From: Celoporthe dispersa
Lineage: Eukaryota > Ascomycota > Sordariomycetes > Diaporthales > Cryphonectriaceae
DNA: 64,000 bases
Direction: 5' to 3'
NCBI GenBank assembly: GCA_016584495.1
Contig: WAID01000003.1
Coordinates: 1,674,001 to 1,738,000, forward strand
Shown here in pieces: positions 9,231 through 18,318 of this stretch (position 1 is the stretch's first letter; each line of letters begins with the position of its first letter). The notes beneath the pieces are model-generated. The model worked only from the letters and a program-made list of their open reading frames with translations. It ran no database searches and was not told the origin of the DNA. The translations under genes and the position numbers were made by a program.

Positions 9231-10571
9231 GTGTCCCAAACGTCGACACACGAGTGGGCCAGCATGGACAGAGACATCAGCCCTCCTCCTCTCAAACGGC
9301 AAAGGATCCAGGCTGATCTCGAAGGCAACGCGACTCCTCAGCCAATATTACAATCTGCCATGGATGATAACATGGGTCAAACATGTTTACGAGTTTTTGC
9401 ATGGAATATCAACGGGATCCAGCCCTTCCTCCCAGCATCGACGATGCCCATCACGGCGTTCTTCAAGCCCGTGAGCCGGCAAAGGAAGAGCGGCACAGGA
9501 AGCGCGACAGCCACAAAGAAGCACTCAGCCCCAGACGCCGCTGGCAGTCCGCTGCGGATATTCCTTCAGAGACACCGCTGGCCCGAGGTTCTCTTTCTTC
9601 AGGAGCTCAAGATCAGCCCGTCGGACACAAAGACTCCTGCCACCCTACTCCACTCCGTCAATACCCCGCTCTCAGCTAAAGACGAGGACAACCTCGCGCC
9701 AGGGACTAGGTACAAGCTCGACGTTAATCTCCCGCGAGACAAACACAACGCTCGTGGCTTTGGCGGAAAGCTCTACGGCGTAGGGACCCTCCTGCGCGAG
9801 GACTTTGCCAGCCAGCATGTCGCCGCCGTTCGGCATGCAATCTGGGACCGTGAGGGCCGTGTCACCATCGTAGAGCTTTTGGAAGAACAGACAAAAAGAG
9901 AGCAGCATGGTCACGGCCGCGGTAGCAGCAGCAGCATCATCAGAAGAGCCAGACCTAGATCACTGGCGCTCATCAACATCTACGCCGTCAACGGCACCAG
10001 CGCGCCTTATCGCTCGCCAGACACGGGCGAAGCCCTCGGTACTCGGCACGACCACAAGCTGCGCTTCCACAAGCATCTACGAGACGAGTGTCTGGGACTC
10101 GAGGAGCGGGGTTTCGATGTCGTCATCGCGGGTGACCTGAATATCGCGCGAGGGCGGCTGGACGGGTGGCCGAATCTCAGGACGTACCCGCGACAGCACT
10201 GCTTGAACAGGGCGGACTTCAACAAGAAATTCTTTGGAAACGAGGAAAACCTGAGATCTGAGGCGTATCTAGGCGAGAAGGATCCGAGAAACACCGGCGG
10301 CGGCAGCAGCAGCAACATCAGCAACAGCGGTAAATTCTTCGACGGTGTGGATAGTTTTCGTGCTGTACGGGGGAAAGAGCGGAGGTATACATATCACCCA
10401 CGCAGCGGATACGAGTGGGGTACGAGTTGTGATCGGGTGGACCTCATCATCGTCTCTAGGAGCCTCTTCGATGCTGGCAGAGTGCTCGATGCCGATATCC
10501 TTGATTCGCCGCAGGAGCGGGGGACGAGTGATCATGTGCCTCTCTGGGTGAAGGTGAGACTGTGCGTGTGA
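9231..10571 (+). CDS. Endonuclease/exonuclease/phosphatase family protein, AP-endonuclease (ExoIII)-like
   Basis: Intronless, 446 residues. The EEP catalytic set is complete and in order: FAWNING (56-62), LFLQELK with the metal-binding Glu125, LINIYAVNG (248-255), AGDLNIARGRLDGW (300-313, Asp302/Asn304), SCDRVDLIIVSR (399-410) and TSDHVPLWV (432-440, Asp434/His435). This matches class II AP endonucleases and exonuclease III relatives, which cut DNA at abasic sites or trim 3' ends. Two features stand out. MPITAFFKP (72-80) directly after the first motif resembles a PCNA-interacting peptide but lacks the leading Gln. Low-complexity inserts (GHGRGSSSSI and GGGSSSNISNS) separate the motifs. A basic stretch (LKRQRIQ, 21-27) could be a nuclear signal. 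MDRDISPPPL at residue 12 is an alternative start. A DNA-repair role is inferred from the family. Confidence 0.85.
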   Translation: MSQTSTHEWASMDRDISPPPLKRQRIQADLEGNATPQPILQSAMDDNMGQTCLRVFAWNINGIQPFLPASTMPITAFFKPVSRQRKSGTGSATATKKHSAPDAAGSPLRIFLQRHRWPEVLFLQELKISPSDTKTPATLLHSVNTPLSAKDEDNLAPGTRYKLDVNLPRDKHNARGFGGKLYGVGTLLREDFASQHVAAVRHAIWDREGRVTIVELLEEQTKREQHGHGRGSSSSIIRRARPRSLALINIYAVNGTSAPYRSPDTGEALGTRHDHKLRFHKHLRDECLGLEERGFDVVIAGDLNIARGRLDGWPNLRTYPRQHCLNRADFNKKFFGNEENLRSEAYLGEKDPRNTGGGSSSNISNSGKFFDGVDSFRAVRGKERRYTYHPRSGYEWGTSCDRVDLIIVSRSLFDAGRVLDADILDSPQERGTSDHVPLWVKVRLCV

Positions 10572-11951
10572 TCCCCACCAGGTCGAGGAACCTCTGCTCG
10601 CGATCTAGTGAAAAATCCCAGCAGCTCTGAGAATGGTCTGCCGCTTGTGGTGGGGGTTGTGTGGTCGAGGCTGGGGCCAAGGTATAGCCTTGTGGGTGGG
10701 GCCTGTTTTATTACACGCGATTGGCTGGACTGGACAGCAGCAAGGGGGGGAGGGGGAAGAGGACACAACAAGATATTAACTGCGAACGTGGGAGAGAGAG
10801 GAAGAGACACAGTTTGACAAGAGAAGCTTCTATCAACCAAATTGGTCCCAACACAGGGGAGCGAGACTCCAACAGCTGCGGTCCGGAGCTTGTCAGCCGA
10901 CAGGTCAAGTGGGCTCATTTCTCCTGGCTATTTTACCTCAAGGTGTCACATTTAGTACCAAATTTCATATGGTAAACGTGAAGATGGGTGTTTGTTCAAT
11001 ACATGCATGGCATTTACGTTATTGACAGCCGGAAACCGACTGGGTCGACAGGATCACAACTACATCATGCCCAAAGGTTACGCTAAGCTCCGCAAGCGAT
11101 CTGCTACATAAAGGCGGAGGTAACAGATCGCCGGCCACCTGACATAGTTTCAGCACAGACTCAATATTCTATCGTCATCCTAAGTCTCAGCTGAAGACCG
11201 GCTTGAAATGTTCTTGTTCCTGTCGCGGGGCACCGTCTTGCTTAACGTCACGCTAGAGTCAGGCCCGATCGTAAGATTTTACCCCAAATCATAAAGAATA
11301 TCACGTAGATGAGAGAGATGGAGGGAGCATGTGAATATCCCTCATGTGATGTCGGATCGCAGACATCATACAATCCCGATGCCCGTAGTATCAAGTACTG
11401 CCTCTGCTAGTCCTACCACTGTCCCGGCCTCATGATATTCATTGCGTGCGCCGCAAGGCAATCACATGATCAACGTTCCTGTGTAAGCCCTCGACTTACA
11501 CGCAGACAGGACGCCTCCCTTCAGCTTTATTATGTACACAATATTGAAGGTGCTTTCACGTAAATACTGACCCGCGAGCCTCGCGAGGTGTCCCGTCATG
11601 ACCGTGCGGTGTGTTGATTTGGGCAGCCTCATGGCTGACATGTGACACCCTGGTCAGAGCGCAGGGTGAAAGTCGCTGAAAACGTAAAATAAACCTCCGT
11701 GATTTAGTTGTCATGCTGGTACCTTTCCTTTTGAGGTCAATAGTTCTGGTGATCGACCAGGTCAGTTTTAGCGATGAGCGTCGTACGAGCTGCTTAGCAG
11801 GCGCAGACCGCGGCGGCGCAATGAACGGCCTCGTTCAAGGTGTAGATCTTTGTAGTAATAGTCAGGTTCATACGCATCATCCACTTTGTCTAGCTTGTCT
11901 ATTCAAGAAAGCATGTGACATTGTCCGCAGACACAGGTTCACGGGCCGAAT
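10572..11951. other. Intergenic region
   Basis: AT-richer sequence with no convincing ORF, lying between the nuclease gene and the promoter of the Cys-rich secreted protein. Confidence 0.4.
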
Positions 11952-11959
11952 TATAAATA
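11952..11959 (+). promoter_or_regulatory. TATA box of the 12-Cys secreted protein gene
   Basis: TATAAATA about 180 nt upstream of the ATG at 12138. It is followed by a CT-rich leader with three tandem CGATCC units (about 12053-12070). This is consistent with a strong, inducible promoter. Confidence 0.45.
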
Positions 11960-12137
11960 GGAGGGCATTCCTCTGCCTGACCTCAATCCAGAGTTCCTCA
12001 TCCTTATCACCATCAGTACTCCCCCTTACTACCTCGACACCGACACCGGCACCGATCCCGATCCCGATCCCAAATACCAGCCTTGAGGGTCTCGACTATT
12101 TCTTCTTCTTCTCACCAAGACAAAGAAGAAAACCAAA

Positions 12138-12556
12138 ATGCACTCCCTCATCTCCTTCCTCATGGGACCTCTCTTGTGTCTTACCATCATCGCACTGTGC
12201 GGTGATGGGCTCGCTGGGGTCCGTGTTCATACCAGTCTTCCCGCCCCTCGTCACCATCCCATGCCTTCCTGGTGAACCCCAAGACTGACGAAGCCACTCC
12301 TGAATAGGTCGCTGCGGCCCCTTCCCTGCAGTTCTCCAGCACCGGGGACTGCATTGAGGACAGCTTCTTAGGGTGCATGAGCAACAGCGGCTGCAGAGGT
12401 CCGGACGACACCGGCTGCCTCTGCTCCAGCGCCGCCTATGACACCTGTGTCCGGGAGCGCGTCCACGGGTCGTGTCCCGGTCGCTGCGGGGAGGCCGAGG
12501 AGATCCGGTGCAACGTGTGCCACGCTTGCGACCGGGACCCCAGGTGTCCTGCGTGA
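12138..12556 (+). CDS. Cysteine-rich small secreted protein (effector-like)
   Basis: A two-exon model of about 109 residues. Exon 1 starts in a good context (AAAATGC) and encodes a signal peptide (MHSLISFLMGPLLCLTIIAL). Exon 2 (12308-12556) follows a TAG acceptor with a CTGAC branch site about 20 nt upstream. The donor is uncertain: GTCCGT at 12219 keeps the frame, while the better-looking GTGATG at 12202 does not. Exon 2 has 12 cysteines in about 82 residues, arranged GDC, LGC, SGC, TGCLC, DTC, GSC, GRC, IRC, NVC, HAC, PRC, with no recognised family. Small size, signal peptide and even Cys count suggest a disulfide-knotted extracellular protein, as in many fungal effectors and antifungal proteins. 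Function is unknown. The ORFs annotated across it in other frames are Cys-poor shadows. Confidence 0.6.
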
Positions 12557-13082
12557 GAGGAAGAAACCTCGAGGCTGGGAGTTTCTGCTGGCTGGGAAAG
12601 AGAAAAATTCTTTAAAAAAATTTGAAAAGTAAAAAAAGGAAAGAAAAAAAAAAGAGAAATTGTGGTGGAGTTCAACTAGTGCTGTGAAGAAAGGGTTTGG
12701 GCTGGAGTTTCGCGGAGTTTTACAATTTTTGACATTTCTTGTTCTTGGATTGAAATGTGTTACTGGAACGATGCAGAACAAGAAATACGGAGTCAGGTCT
12801 CTGGATTTAAGTAATAGTCAAATCCTTGGTGTCCATGGTCTTGAGTGTTCTTTTGGTACGTGGTGGGAGTTTGGGTAATCTTGAGAAATTTGATAATGCA
12901 AAGGCCAGTTTGTCTTGAGAAATGTCTCTATAAGGGTCTGTTCTAGCATAGTAGTGACTGGAAATTGACTGAAAAATGCTGGAAACCTTCTCGTGATGCT
13001 TCCCTGGTGATAGCACGTGGTCGCCCATCGGTATGTTGGACGTCTTGTCTTGAGACCGCACCGTCCCATGCCGCTGCTACAA
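12557..13082. other. Intergenic region
   Basis: A/T-rich 3' flank of the preceding gene. The expected heme-binding end of the neighbouring P450 relic was looked for here on the minus strand and not found. Confidence 0.4.
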
Positions 13083-13507
13083 GCACCGCCGTGCGTAAGT
13101 CCGCACGCAGCCGAGCCTGCGCTTCCGGGTGGTCAGGGGAGCAGCTTAACGCCCCATGGTACCTTCGTGGGCCTCGTGTCGTAGCCCGCCGTCAAAAATC
13201 CGAAGAACTCGTCGGCGGTGGCACGGCTGTGGTAGTTGGGTGTGCGGCCCTCGCGTGTGGCAAGCTCGCGCTCGCGCTCGCGCAGGAGGACACTGTGCAG
13301 GGCGCTGTGGGGCGGGAGTGCGTCTCCCGACTCGATCAGGGCGACGTACTCGGTAGTCCGGACTGCGATGTAGCAGTCCTTGATGGCTATGGCGCGCCGC
13401 ATATAGGGCAGTTTTCGAATCATCCACGAGATGAGGAGCCCCGCATGCGAGAGCTGGAAGCTGGCAGACCTTTTGAATTCCCGGCCTTCAGAGAGAACTA
13501 CTCCCCG
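13083..13507 (-). pseudogene. Cytochrome P450 fragment (relic)
   Basis: The minus strand encodes a run of P450 central-domain sequence: RKLPYMRRAIAIKDCYIAV, LHSVLLRERERELATREGR, then the I-helix block ADEFFGFLTAGYDTRPTKVP followed by WGVKLLP. After a C4 run (plus-strand G 13136-13139) the frame changes by one base and the next P450 block continues as DHPEAQARLRADLR. Neither the N-terminal membrane anchor nor the Cys heme-ligand motif (FxxGxRxCxG) could be found on either side, and a stop lies just upstream at 13508-13510. The AGxDTT consensus is AGYDTR. I take it as a decayed P450 remnant. The frameshift itself may be an assembly error, but the missing ends are not explained by that. Confidence 0.7.
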
Positions 13508-13510
13508 TCA

Positions 13511-14280
13511 CGTCCGGGAGGCATTCCGCAGGGTCCCAGAGCTTGAAGGGAGATAACATGGCGCCACACCTTGCGACGGAGGGTCCAAGGGTGTACATCC
13601 TTTCGGTGCGACATCTCGGTAGATGTCTCCGTCCAGCCCACGCGAGAGGAAGGGGAGGTGGGAGGGATCGCTGGATGCAGAAGAGGCATCGTCCCATGTA
13701 CTCCGTTTTCACGCTTGTGCAGTTAGGAGTCTGGGTTGAGTGATTGACATGCATATGATCGCTCGTAGGGGTTGAAGATGGCACTGCTAACGACTACCCG
13801 GGGCCTGCTATGCGCCGATTAGTGTGCGTATGTGTGTTTGTGTGTGTATTGAATATTCAAAGCCCTGTCCGTTCTATATTATATACCGTAGATGATAGTA
13901 TAGAGGCGAGTCAGTCTCCCCTGTTCTCTCTTATATAAGTAGACACACTATGCAGGACAACCCAGCCACCGAGAGTATGATAAAGGTGCAATATTGATTG
14001 TATTAGGATTCGGTACCTGAGTATTCCACAAGAACTGTGTTCAAGGTTCGTACAAAAAGCTGTAAGGAATCACAGGTCTGAGAGTAGGTAAATTAGGTAG
14101 GAGATATTACGCTGTGTCCAGACATGCGCAGGCTCTCACCAGTCCCTGTTTCTCAGCTTGCTAGGTATTATCCAATTCTGCAGCCGCCACCAGAGAGCCC
14201 CCCGCGCTGTAGTACATCTTTGTGTGTCGTCGTCGTCGTCGTCGGTCTACAGCCCCACCCGCCTCATCATCTGCTGCCGT
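13511..14280. other. Intergenic region
   Basis: The left part could contain further decayed P450 sequence (RKDVHPWTLRRKVWRH on the minus strand near 13600), but this is too weak to call. Simple TG and CGT repeats occur at 13827-13850 and 14228-14246. Confidence 0.35.
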
Positions 14281-15132
14281 CTAAGCATAGTCATCCTTGA
14301 CGCGTCGAGAGCCGAGGTCATACGACCGCTGGCTCCTGACACTGCGATTCCGGCGCCAGCGGCGGCCTGAGCCCCGGTCCGAGCTGCGGGTGCCCAGGAA
14401 GAACAGCACTGTGGCGATCAGGAGTGCGGCCCATGCGCCCCAGCTGAACCCAAAGGCATATCGTCCGATCTCGGCGGACCTGTTGTCAGCCCGGAAGGCA
14501 TCCCGGGCCTTGACGAAAGTCGCACTACAACCACAGGTGTGTGAGCCCACATACTTGGAAGAAAGGGGCCCCAAGGTAGATGGAGCCTTGGGGAAGGAAA
14601 AGAAACCTGGGGAGGGGGCGGCATACGTCATCAGGGACACGGCAATGGTGTAGAAGAAGAGGGCGGTCAGGGACACCAAACCGGAGACGGCGGAGCCCAG
14701 ACGGCCGCAGCAGGCGAGGAAGCCGGTGAAGAAGGCACAGACGGAGAAGAAGAGCGACATGATGTAGAGGACCCAGCCGAACCGCCACATGTAGAAGTAG
14801 TAGGTCGAGGTCGTGTTGCCGCCGTGGCTCCCTCCCAGCCCGCTCGGCACGCCGGATGCGTTGCTATCCCAGGCATGACCAAAGGGCATCGCGGCCGTGG
14901 CCTTGGTACAGTCCTGGTTGCCCTCACCGCAGATGTAGAAGTAGGTCCACTGCGAGATGCTCTTAGCGCCTGTGATGTCTGACGTGTCGGCCTGGAGGAA
15001 GTATGTCTTGTCCAGCGGGGTGGTGTGCTTCATGCCGGAGAGGATGACGAAGAAGAGCATCGTGATCGATCCGGCGAGGAAGATGAGGGCCACGAGGCCC
15101 AGCGACGGGTCTGCACCGGCGGTTATCAGCAT
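14281..15132 (-). CDS. SUR7/PalI family integral membrane protein
   Basis: Two exons on the minus strand, 14627-15132 and 14281-14524; 249 residues. The start MLITAGADPSLG was chosen because the family begins at this point; the open frame upstream to 15270 contains a 15-base poly-G and is low-complexity. Four transmembrane segments are visible: LGLVALIFLAGSITMLFFVI, FGWVLYIMSLFFSVCAFFTG, VSGLVSLTALFFYTIAVSL and WGAWAALLIATVLFFLG. Between the first two lies a luminal loop with SQWTYFYICGEG. This topology and the LMTATFVKARDAF block match Sur7, which marks eisosome/MCC domains of the fungal plasma membrane and affects wall and endocytosis. The 102-nt intron (donor GTATGC, acceptor TAG) has a length divisible by three and no stop, so an unspliced reading looks deceptively intact; splicing restores the family sequence. 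The C-terminus is Arg/Ser-rich and cytosolic. Confidence 0.9.
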   Translation of the reverse strand: MLITAGADPSLGLVALIFLAGSITMLFFVILSGMKHTTPLDKTYFLQADTSDITGAKSISQWTYFYICGEGNQDCTKATAAMPFGHAWDSNASGVPSGLGGSHGGNTTSTYYFYMWRFGWVLYIMSLFFSVCAFFTGFLACCGRLGSAVSGLVSLTALFFYTIAVSLMTYAAPSPGFFSFPKAPSTLGPLSSKYVGSHTCGCSATFVKARDAFRADNRSAEIGRYAFGFSWGAWAALLIATVLFFLGTRSSDRGSGRRWRRNRSVRSQRSYDLGSRRVKDDYA

Positions 15133-16308
15133 CTCGTGATCGCTGGGAGAGGAGCGCAGGAAGGAGGGCCTCTGCCCCGGGGGGGGGGGGGGGAGCGAGA
15201 GGGTAGCACCTACGTCCAGCCATAATGTCTCGAAGCGGAGGTTTGTTTCTCTAGAGTTTGCTCGCTGCACTCAAGAACCTTGGTCGCCGCGCTGGGTCTG
15301 GTCAGCTTCTGAGGACCGCGGAGGTGGAAGACGGGAAGAAGGAGAGACGGTGAGGAGGAGGTGATGCGTGGTTGCAGGAAGAGAAGAGGAGACGGGGGTC
15401 TTCGTCTGGCATACCGTCCATAGGTTTCCACCAGAATAAAAAGAGGGAATTGTCTCTGGTGCTCTGACGGTTCGGGTCAAGAGTAGGCGGGGTGTCTCAC
15501 CGCTTAGGCGGCCGGGCTGGGCTAGGCGGTGGCAGAAGGGCGAAACGGACGATCTGTGGACAGTCGGATCGCAGGGCTGGAACCGGAAGCGGTGGACGTC
15601 TGCTGCAGGGTTGGCTCTGGAGATGATTATACCGAGCTGTTTGTTTGTATGATGGTGCGCGAAAGAAGGAGGTTGATCCGATCATATAGGTCTGAATTAT
15701 ATGGCGCAAGGTGTGTGTGTGTGAAGGGAGTTTGGCATGTGCTCTGTAGCGTGATAGGAAGAAGATAGGACAAGACAAACGGACCGAAGGAGGGGTCAAG
15801 CCAACTTTCTACCCCCGGTTCCAGAGAGGCTGCCTGCACCCGAGAAAGGAGCTCGTGATTATGAGTAGGAGGGGAGGGGGAAAAAAAAATACAGACTGCT
15901 TCGGTTTCCTTGAATGACGACAGCGGGAAACTTGGTTCGCAGGGGCCCAGAGCCCACACTGCCCGGCTGCTAAACCGCCCAGGGCATAGCGCTGTTGAGC
16001 CTAAGCCGGTACCATACACGCCCCAGAGCACTAGAGTAGCAAGCAGCAGAGCTGCAGCTGCAGCGGGCGTGAAAGAAAGTTTAAGATGCTGAGCCCCCCG
16101 GCGAGGACCCTGACAGGCTGACGTCATGGAATGGGGCCACTTGACCTCTGCTATTGCATCGACTCACCCGTAACAGTTTTTTGCTGCTGCACTTGAGAGA
16201 AGTACAGGGTAAGAGACCAGTGCCCGGAAACCTCGGACCAAGGGAAAAGATAAACGAAATACTATTTTGAAACTTAAAGAGAGAGAAAAGAAGAAGAAGG
16301 AGAAAACC
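15133..16308. other. Upstream region of the SUR7-family gene
   Basis: Contains a 15-base poly-G (15179-15193) and pyrimidine-rich leader sequence on the minus strand. No further gene is supported. Confidence 0.4.
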
Positions 16309-16428
16309 ATGTCGTCGTCGACTCAACTCCTCGTCTCCACCGCCGACCAAGCACCTACCACAACAGACCCAAGCCGCGATGCCGATGCCACAGGCTACAA
16401 TCTTGATCTTATCGTCATCGTGCCATAA
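16309..16428 (+). CDS. Possible 39-residue small ORF
   Basis: Starts in a strong fungal context (AAAACCATG) and encodes a Ser/Thr/Asp-rich peptide starting MSSSTQLLVSTADQAPTTT and ending LDLIVIVP. Third-position bias is high in C, as in real genes here. No continuation exon was found. It may be the first exon of an unrecognised gene or an upstream ORF. Confidence 0.25.
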   Translation: MSSSTQLLVSTADQAPTTTDPSRDADATGYNLDLIVIVP

Positions 16429-17733
16429 ACGGTTCCGAGTACTATTCGGGTAGTGCCATAGTACTATTGTCTGTAGGTCTGCAACACACTGGTTACAGGG
16501 GGTACACCGTGCCGCCTGTTTTCCACGGGCTCCGGGCCGGGTCCTGGAAATTGCCGCCCAGCCTCCGCTGAATCCGCCGCCCAAGGGAGCTTGACTGCTC
16601 GACACCGCCGAGAGGACCTCTTGCTGTGGCCGGTTCAGAATTGGTAGCCACTGATGAGAAGAGAAGAAGAAGAAGAAGAAGAAGAAGAAGAAGAAGAAGA
16701 AAATTCCTCTGCCTCTGGCTCTGGGGAAAGTGGACAGCAACCTGTGTCCCAAGTCTCAAAGTATTCCAGTATTGTCCAGGACCACAGACATCCCTTGCTT
16801 CCCACCTCGGCGAACCACTTCCTCACCGTCCCCGGGCAGACCATGGCAGCCAGTCTTTTCCTCAGCTGCTGTCCTCTCAGCCCACTGCTAGGGAATACCA
16901 CCACCTGCATGAAGTCCTGCTTGTCAGCCCAGAGCGAGATATGTGCGGATAGGCATCTGTTATAAGGTGCAGTCAGTGTTGGGACACTGGCGGTAATGAG
17001 CCTTCTACGAGATACTTGGTGCGCTGATCTAGAGACTGTTTCTAGGACATGGGAAAGGTAGGCCCATGCGGACGAGAAATGTGAGCATCTGGATAAAATT
17101 TTGAGAAACAGGAAACAATGGATCTGCGAACACCTGTTCTTCAGAGATGCACGCATTTTAGGGACCTCAGGGCGGGAGCGCGACTGGGATGTTTCATGGC
17201 ACGGCGAGTTGACGTTGACACATGAGACGATTTTGCGCCCCCCTCCCCTCCCCTCCATAAAGTATCCGGTCAGCCAGTTTTCCCAATCAAGACCAGATAC
17301 TGTAGTTGACGCTTAAGCATGAAGATGGCCGAGGTGCTTGTCTGGGTATGGAAGCAGGGGACGCGCACAGGCAAGGGAGGCCCCCCCCTTCTCATCCCCT
17401 TGATATCATGGGGGCGCGCTGGGGAATGTTGCCGTCTGCACGAATACATCCCTTGCCCGGGAAGTCGTGCGTGTCCTTCTCGCGTACAAAATATCAACGG
17501 GCGTTCTGGCTTGATTATTACTAGGCCAGATAGCGCTCTCCAATCCTGACATGATCTTCCCTTTGGGGCTCAAAAGCCATCCGTTGTTCCCCCCCCCCCC
17601 TCCCTTTTTTTTTTTCTTTACCCTCCTTTGATTTGAATCACCTTTCACAGCCGTGAAAAAGCGATAGAGAGAGCGGAAAGAAACAGCAGGAAAGAGGGGA
17701 AAAAAGCAAGCCGCCGCCAAAACCCCAAGAACA
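16429..17733. other. Intergenic region with simple repeats
   Basis: Holds a pure GAA repeat (see separate entry) and a C10-11/T9-10 pair near 17589-17618. No gene is supported. Confidence 0.4.
16663..16702 (+). repeat. (GAA)n microsatellite
   Basis: About 13 uninterrupted GAA units (CTT on the other strand). It creates artificial poly-Glu and poly-Ser reading frames that should not be called genes. Confidence 0.9.
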
Positions 17734-18318
17734 ATGTCTAACCAGCGCCAGTCCGGGACGTGGGTGTTCTTCATCCTCCTCGCCATCGCGCTGCTCTGCG
17801 CCATCACCAGCCACCGTCGCCTCCTCCCCTTCCCGGAGCCAGACGAGAACCTCGACGGGTCCCGCCCTGCATCCCACGCCTATACCCACGACTCCTACGA
17901 CGATGGGGAGCCGTTCGTCCCAACACCTGAGGCCACCGCCAAGGTGGACAAGGTGGACAAGGCCGACAGGCCTAACAAGGCCAGCAAGCCTAACAATGCC
18001 AACAAGCCCGACGAGGCCAGCAAGCCTGACAAGACCAACAAGCCTGACAAGGCCAACAAGCCTGACAAGGCCAACAAGCCTGACAAAACCGACAAAACCG
18101 ACAAGACCGACAAGGCCGATAAAACTCACAAAACCGACAAGGCCGGGAGTGGAGGTGGGGCCGACGAGGAGAAGAAGGACAATAACAAGGGGAAGGAGGC
18201 GTACGAGGGCGACGAGGGAGAATCGCTGCTGATCAGCGCGTCCACCAACCTCGGGACGAGCCTGTCGAGAATCCGCGCCTCGATGATGAACGCCCACGTG
18301 CAGATACTGGAGGATTAA
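17734..18318 (+). CDS. Membrane-anchored protein with Lys-Pro-Asp-Lys-x-Asn tandem repeat
   Basis: A 194-residue intronless ORF with a good start context (AACAATGTC). A short N-terminus is followed by one hydrophobic helix (WVFFILLAIALLCAITS, about 10-26) and HRR. An acidic spacer precedes about 65 residues of a degenerate tandem repeat (roughly 71-135) with units such as KPDKAN, KPDKTN, KASKPN and KTDKTD. A Glu/Lys-rich segment and a possible helix (LGTSLSRIRASMMNAHVQIL) close the protein. The DNA repeat is 9/18 nt (GACAAGGCCAACAAGCCT-like) and uses mostly GAC, AAG, AAC and GCC codons. It could be a type II membrane protein or secreted after cleavage. No family is recognised; highly charged repeats suggest a disordered stalk or wall/matrix contact. 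Minus-strand Leu/Val/Gly-rich frames over it are shadows. Confidence 0.65.
   Translation: MSNQRQSGTWVFFILLAIALLCAITSHRRLLPFPEPDENLDGSRPASHAYTHDSYDDGEPFVPTPEATAKVDKVDKADRPNKASKPNNANKPDEASKPDKTNKPDKANKPDKANKPDKTDKTDKTDKADKTHKTDKAGSGGGADEEKKDNNKGKEAYEGDEGESLLISASTNLGTSLSRIRASMMNAHVQILED
17941..18145 (+). repeat. Coding 9/18-bp tandem repeat
   Basis: Imperfect tandem array of ACAAGGCC-type units encoding the Lys/Pro/Asp/Asn repeat of the surrounding ORF. Four near-identical 18-nt copies lie around 18020-18085. Confidence 0.75.

Noticed and set aside
12965..13546. 193-residue plus-strand ORF
   Set aside because: It is antisense to the P450 fragment; only the minus strand has recognisable family sequence.
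14281..15270. Single-exon 329-residue reading of the SUR7-family gene
   Set aside because: Contains an unspliced 102-nt intron and an N-terminal extension through a poly-G run; splicing restores the family sequence.
16654..16965. Poly-Glu ORF and poly-Ser/Phe minus-strand ORFs
   Set aside because: Generated by the GAA microsatellite; no coding character outside it.
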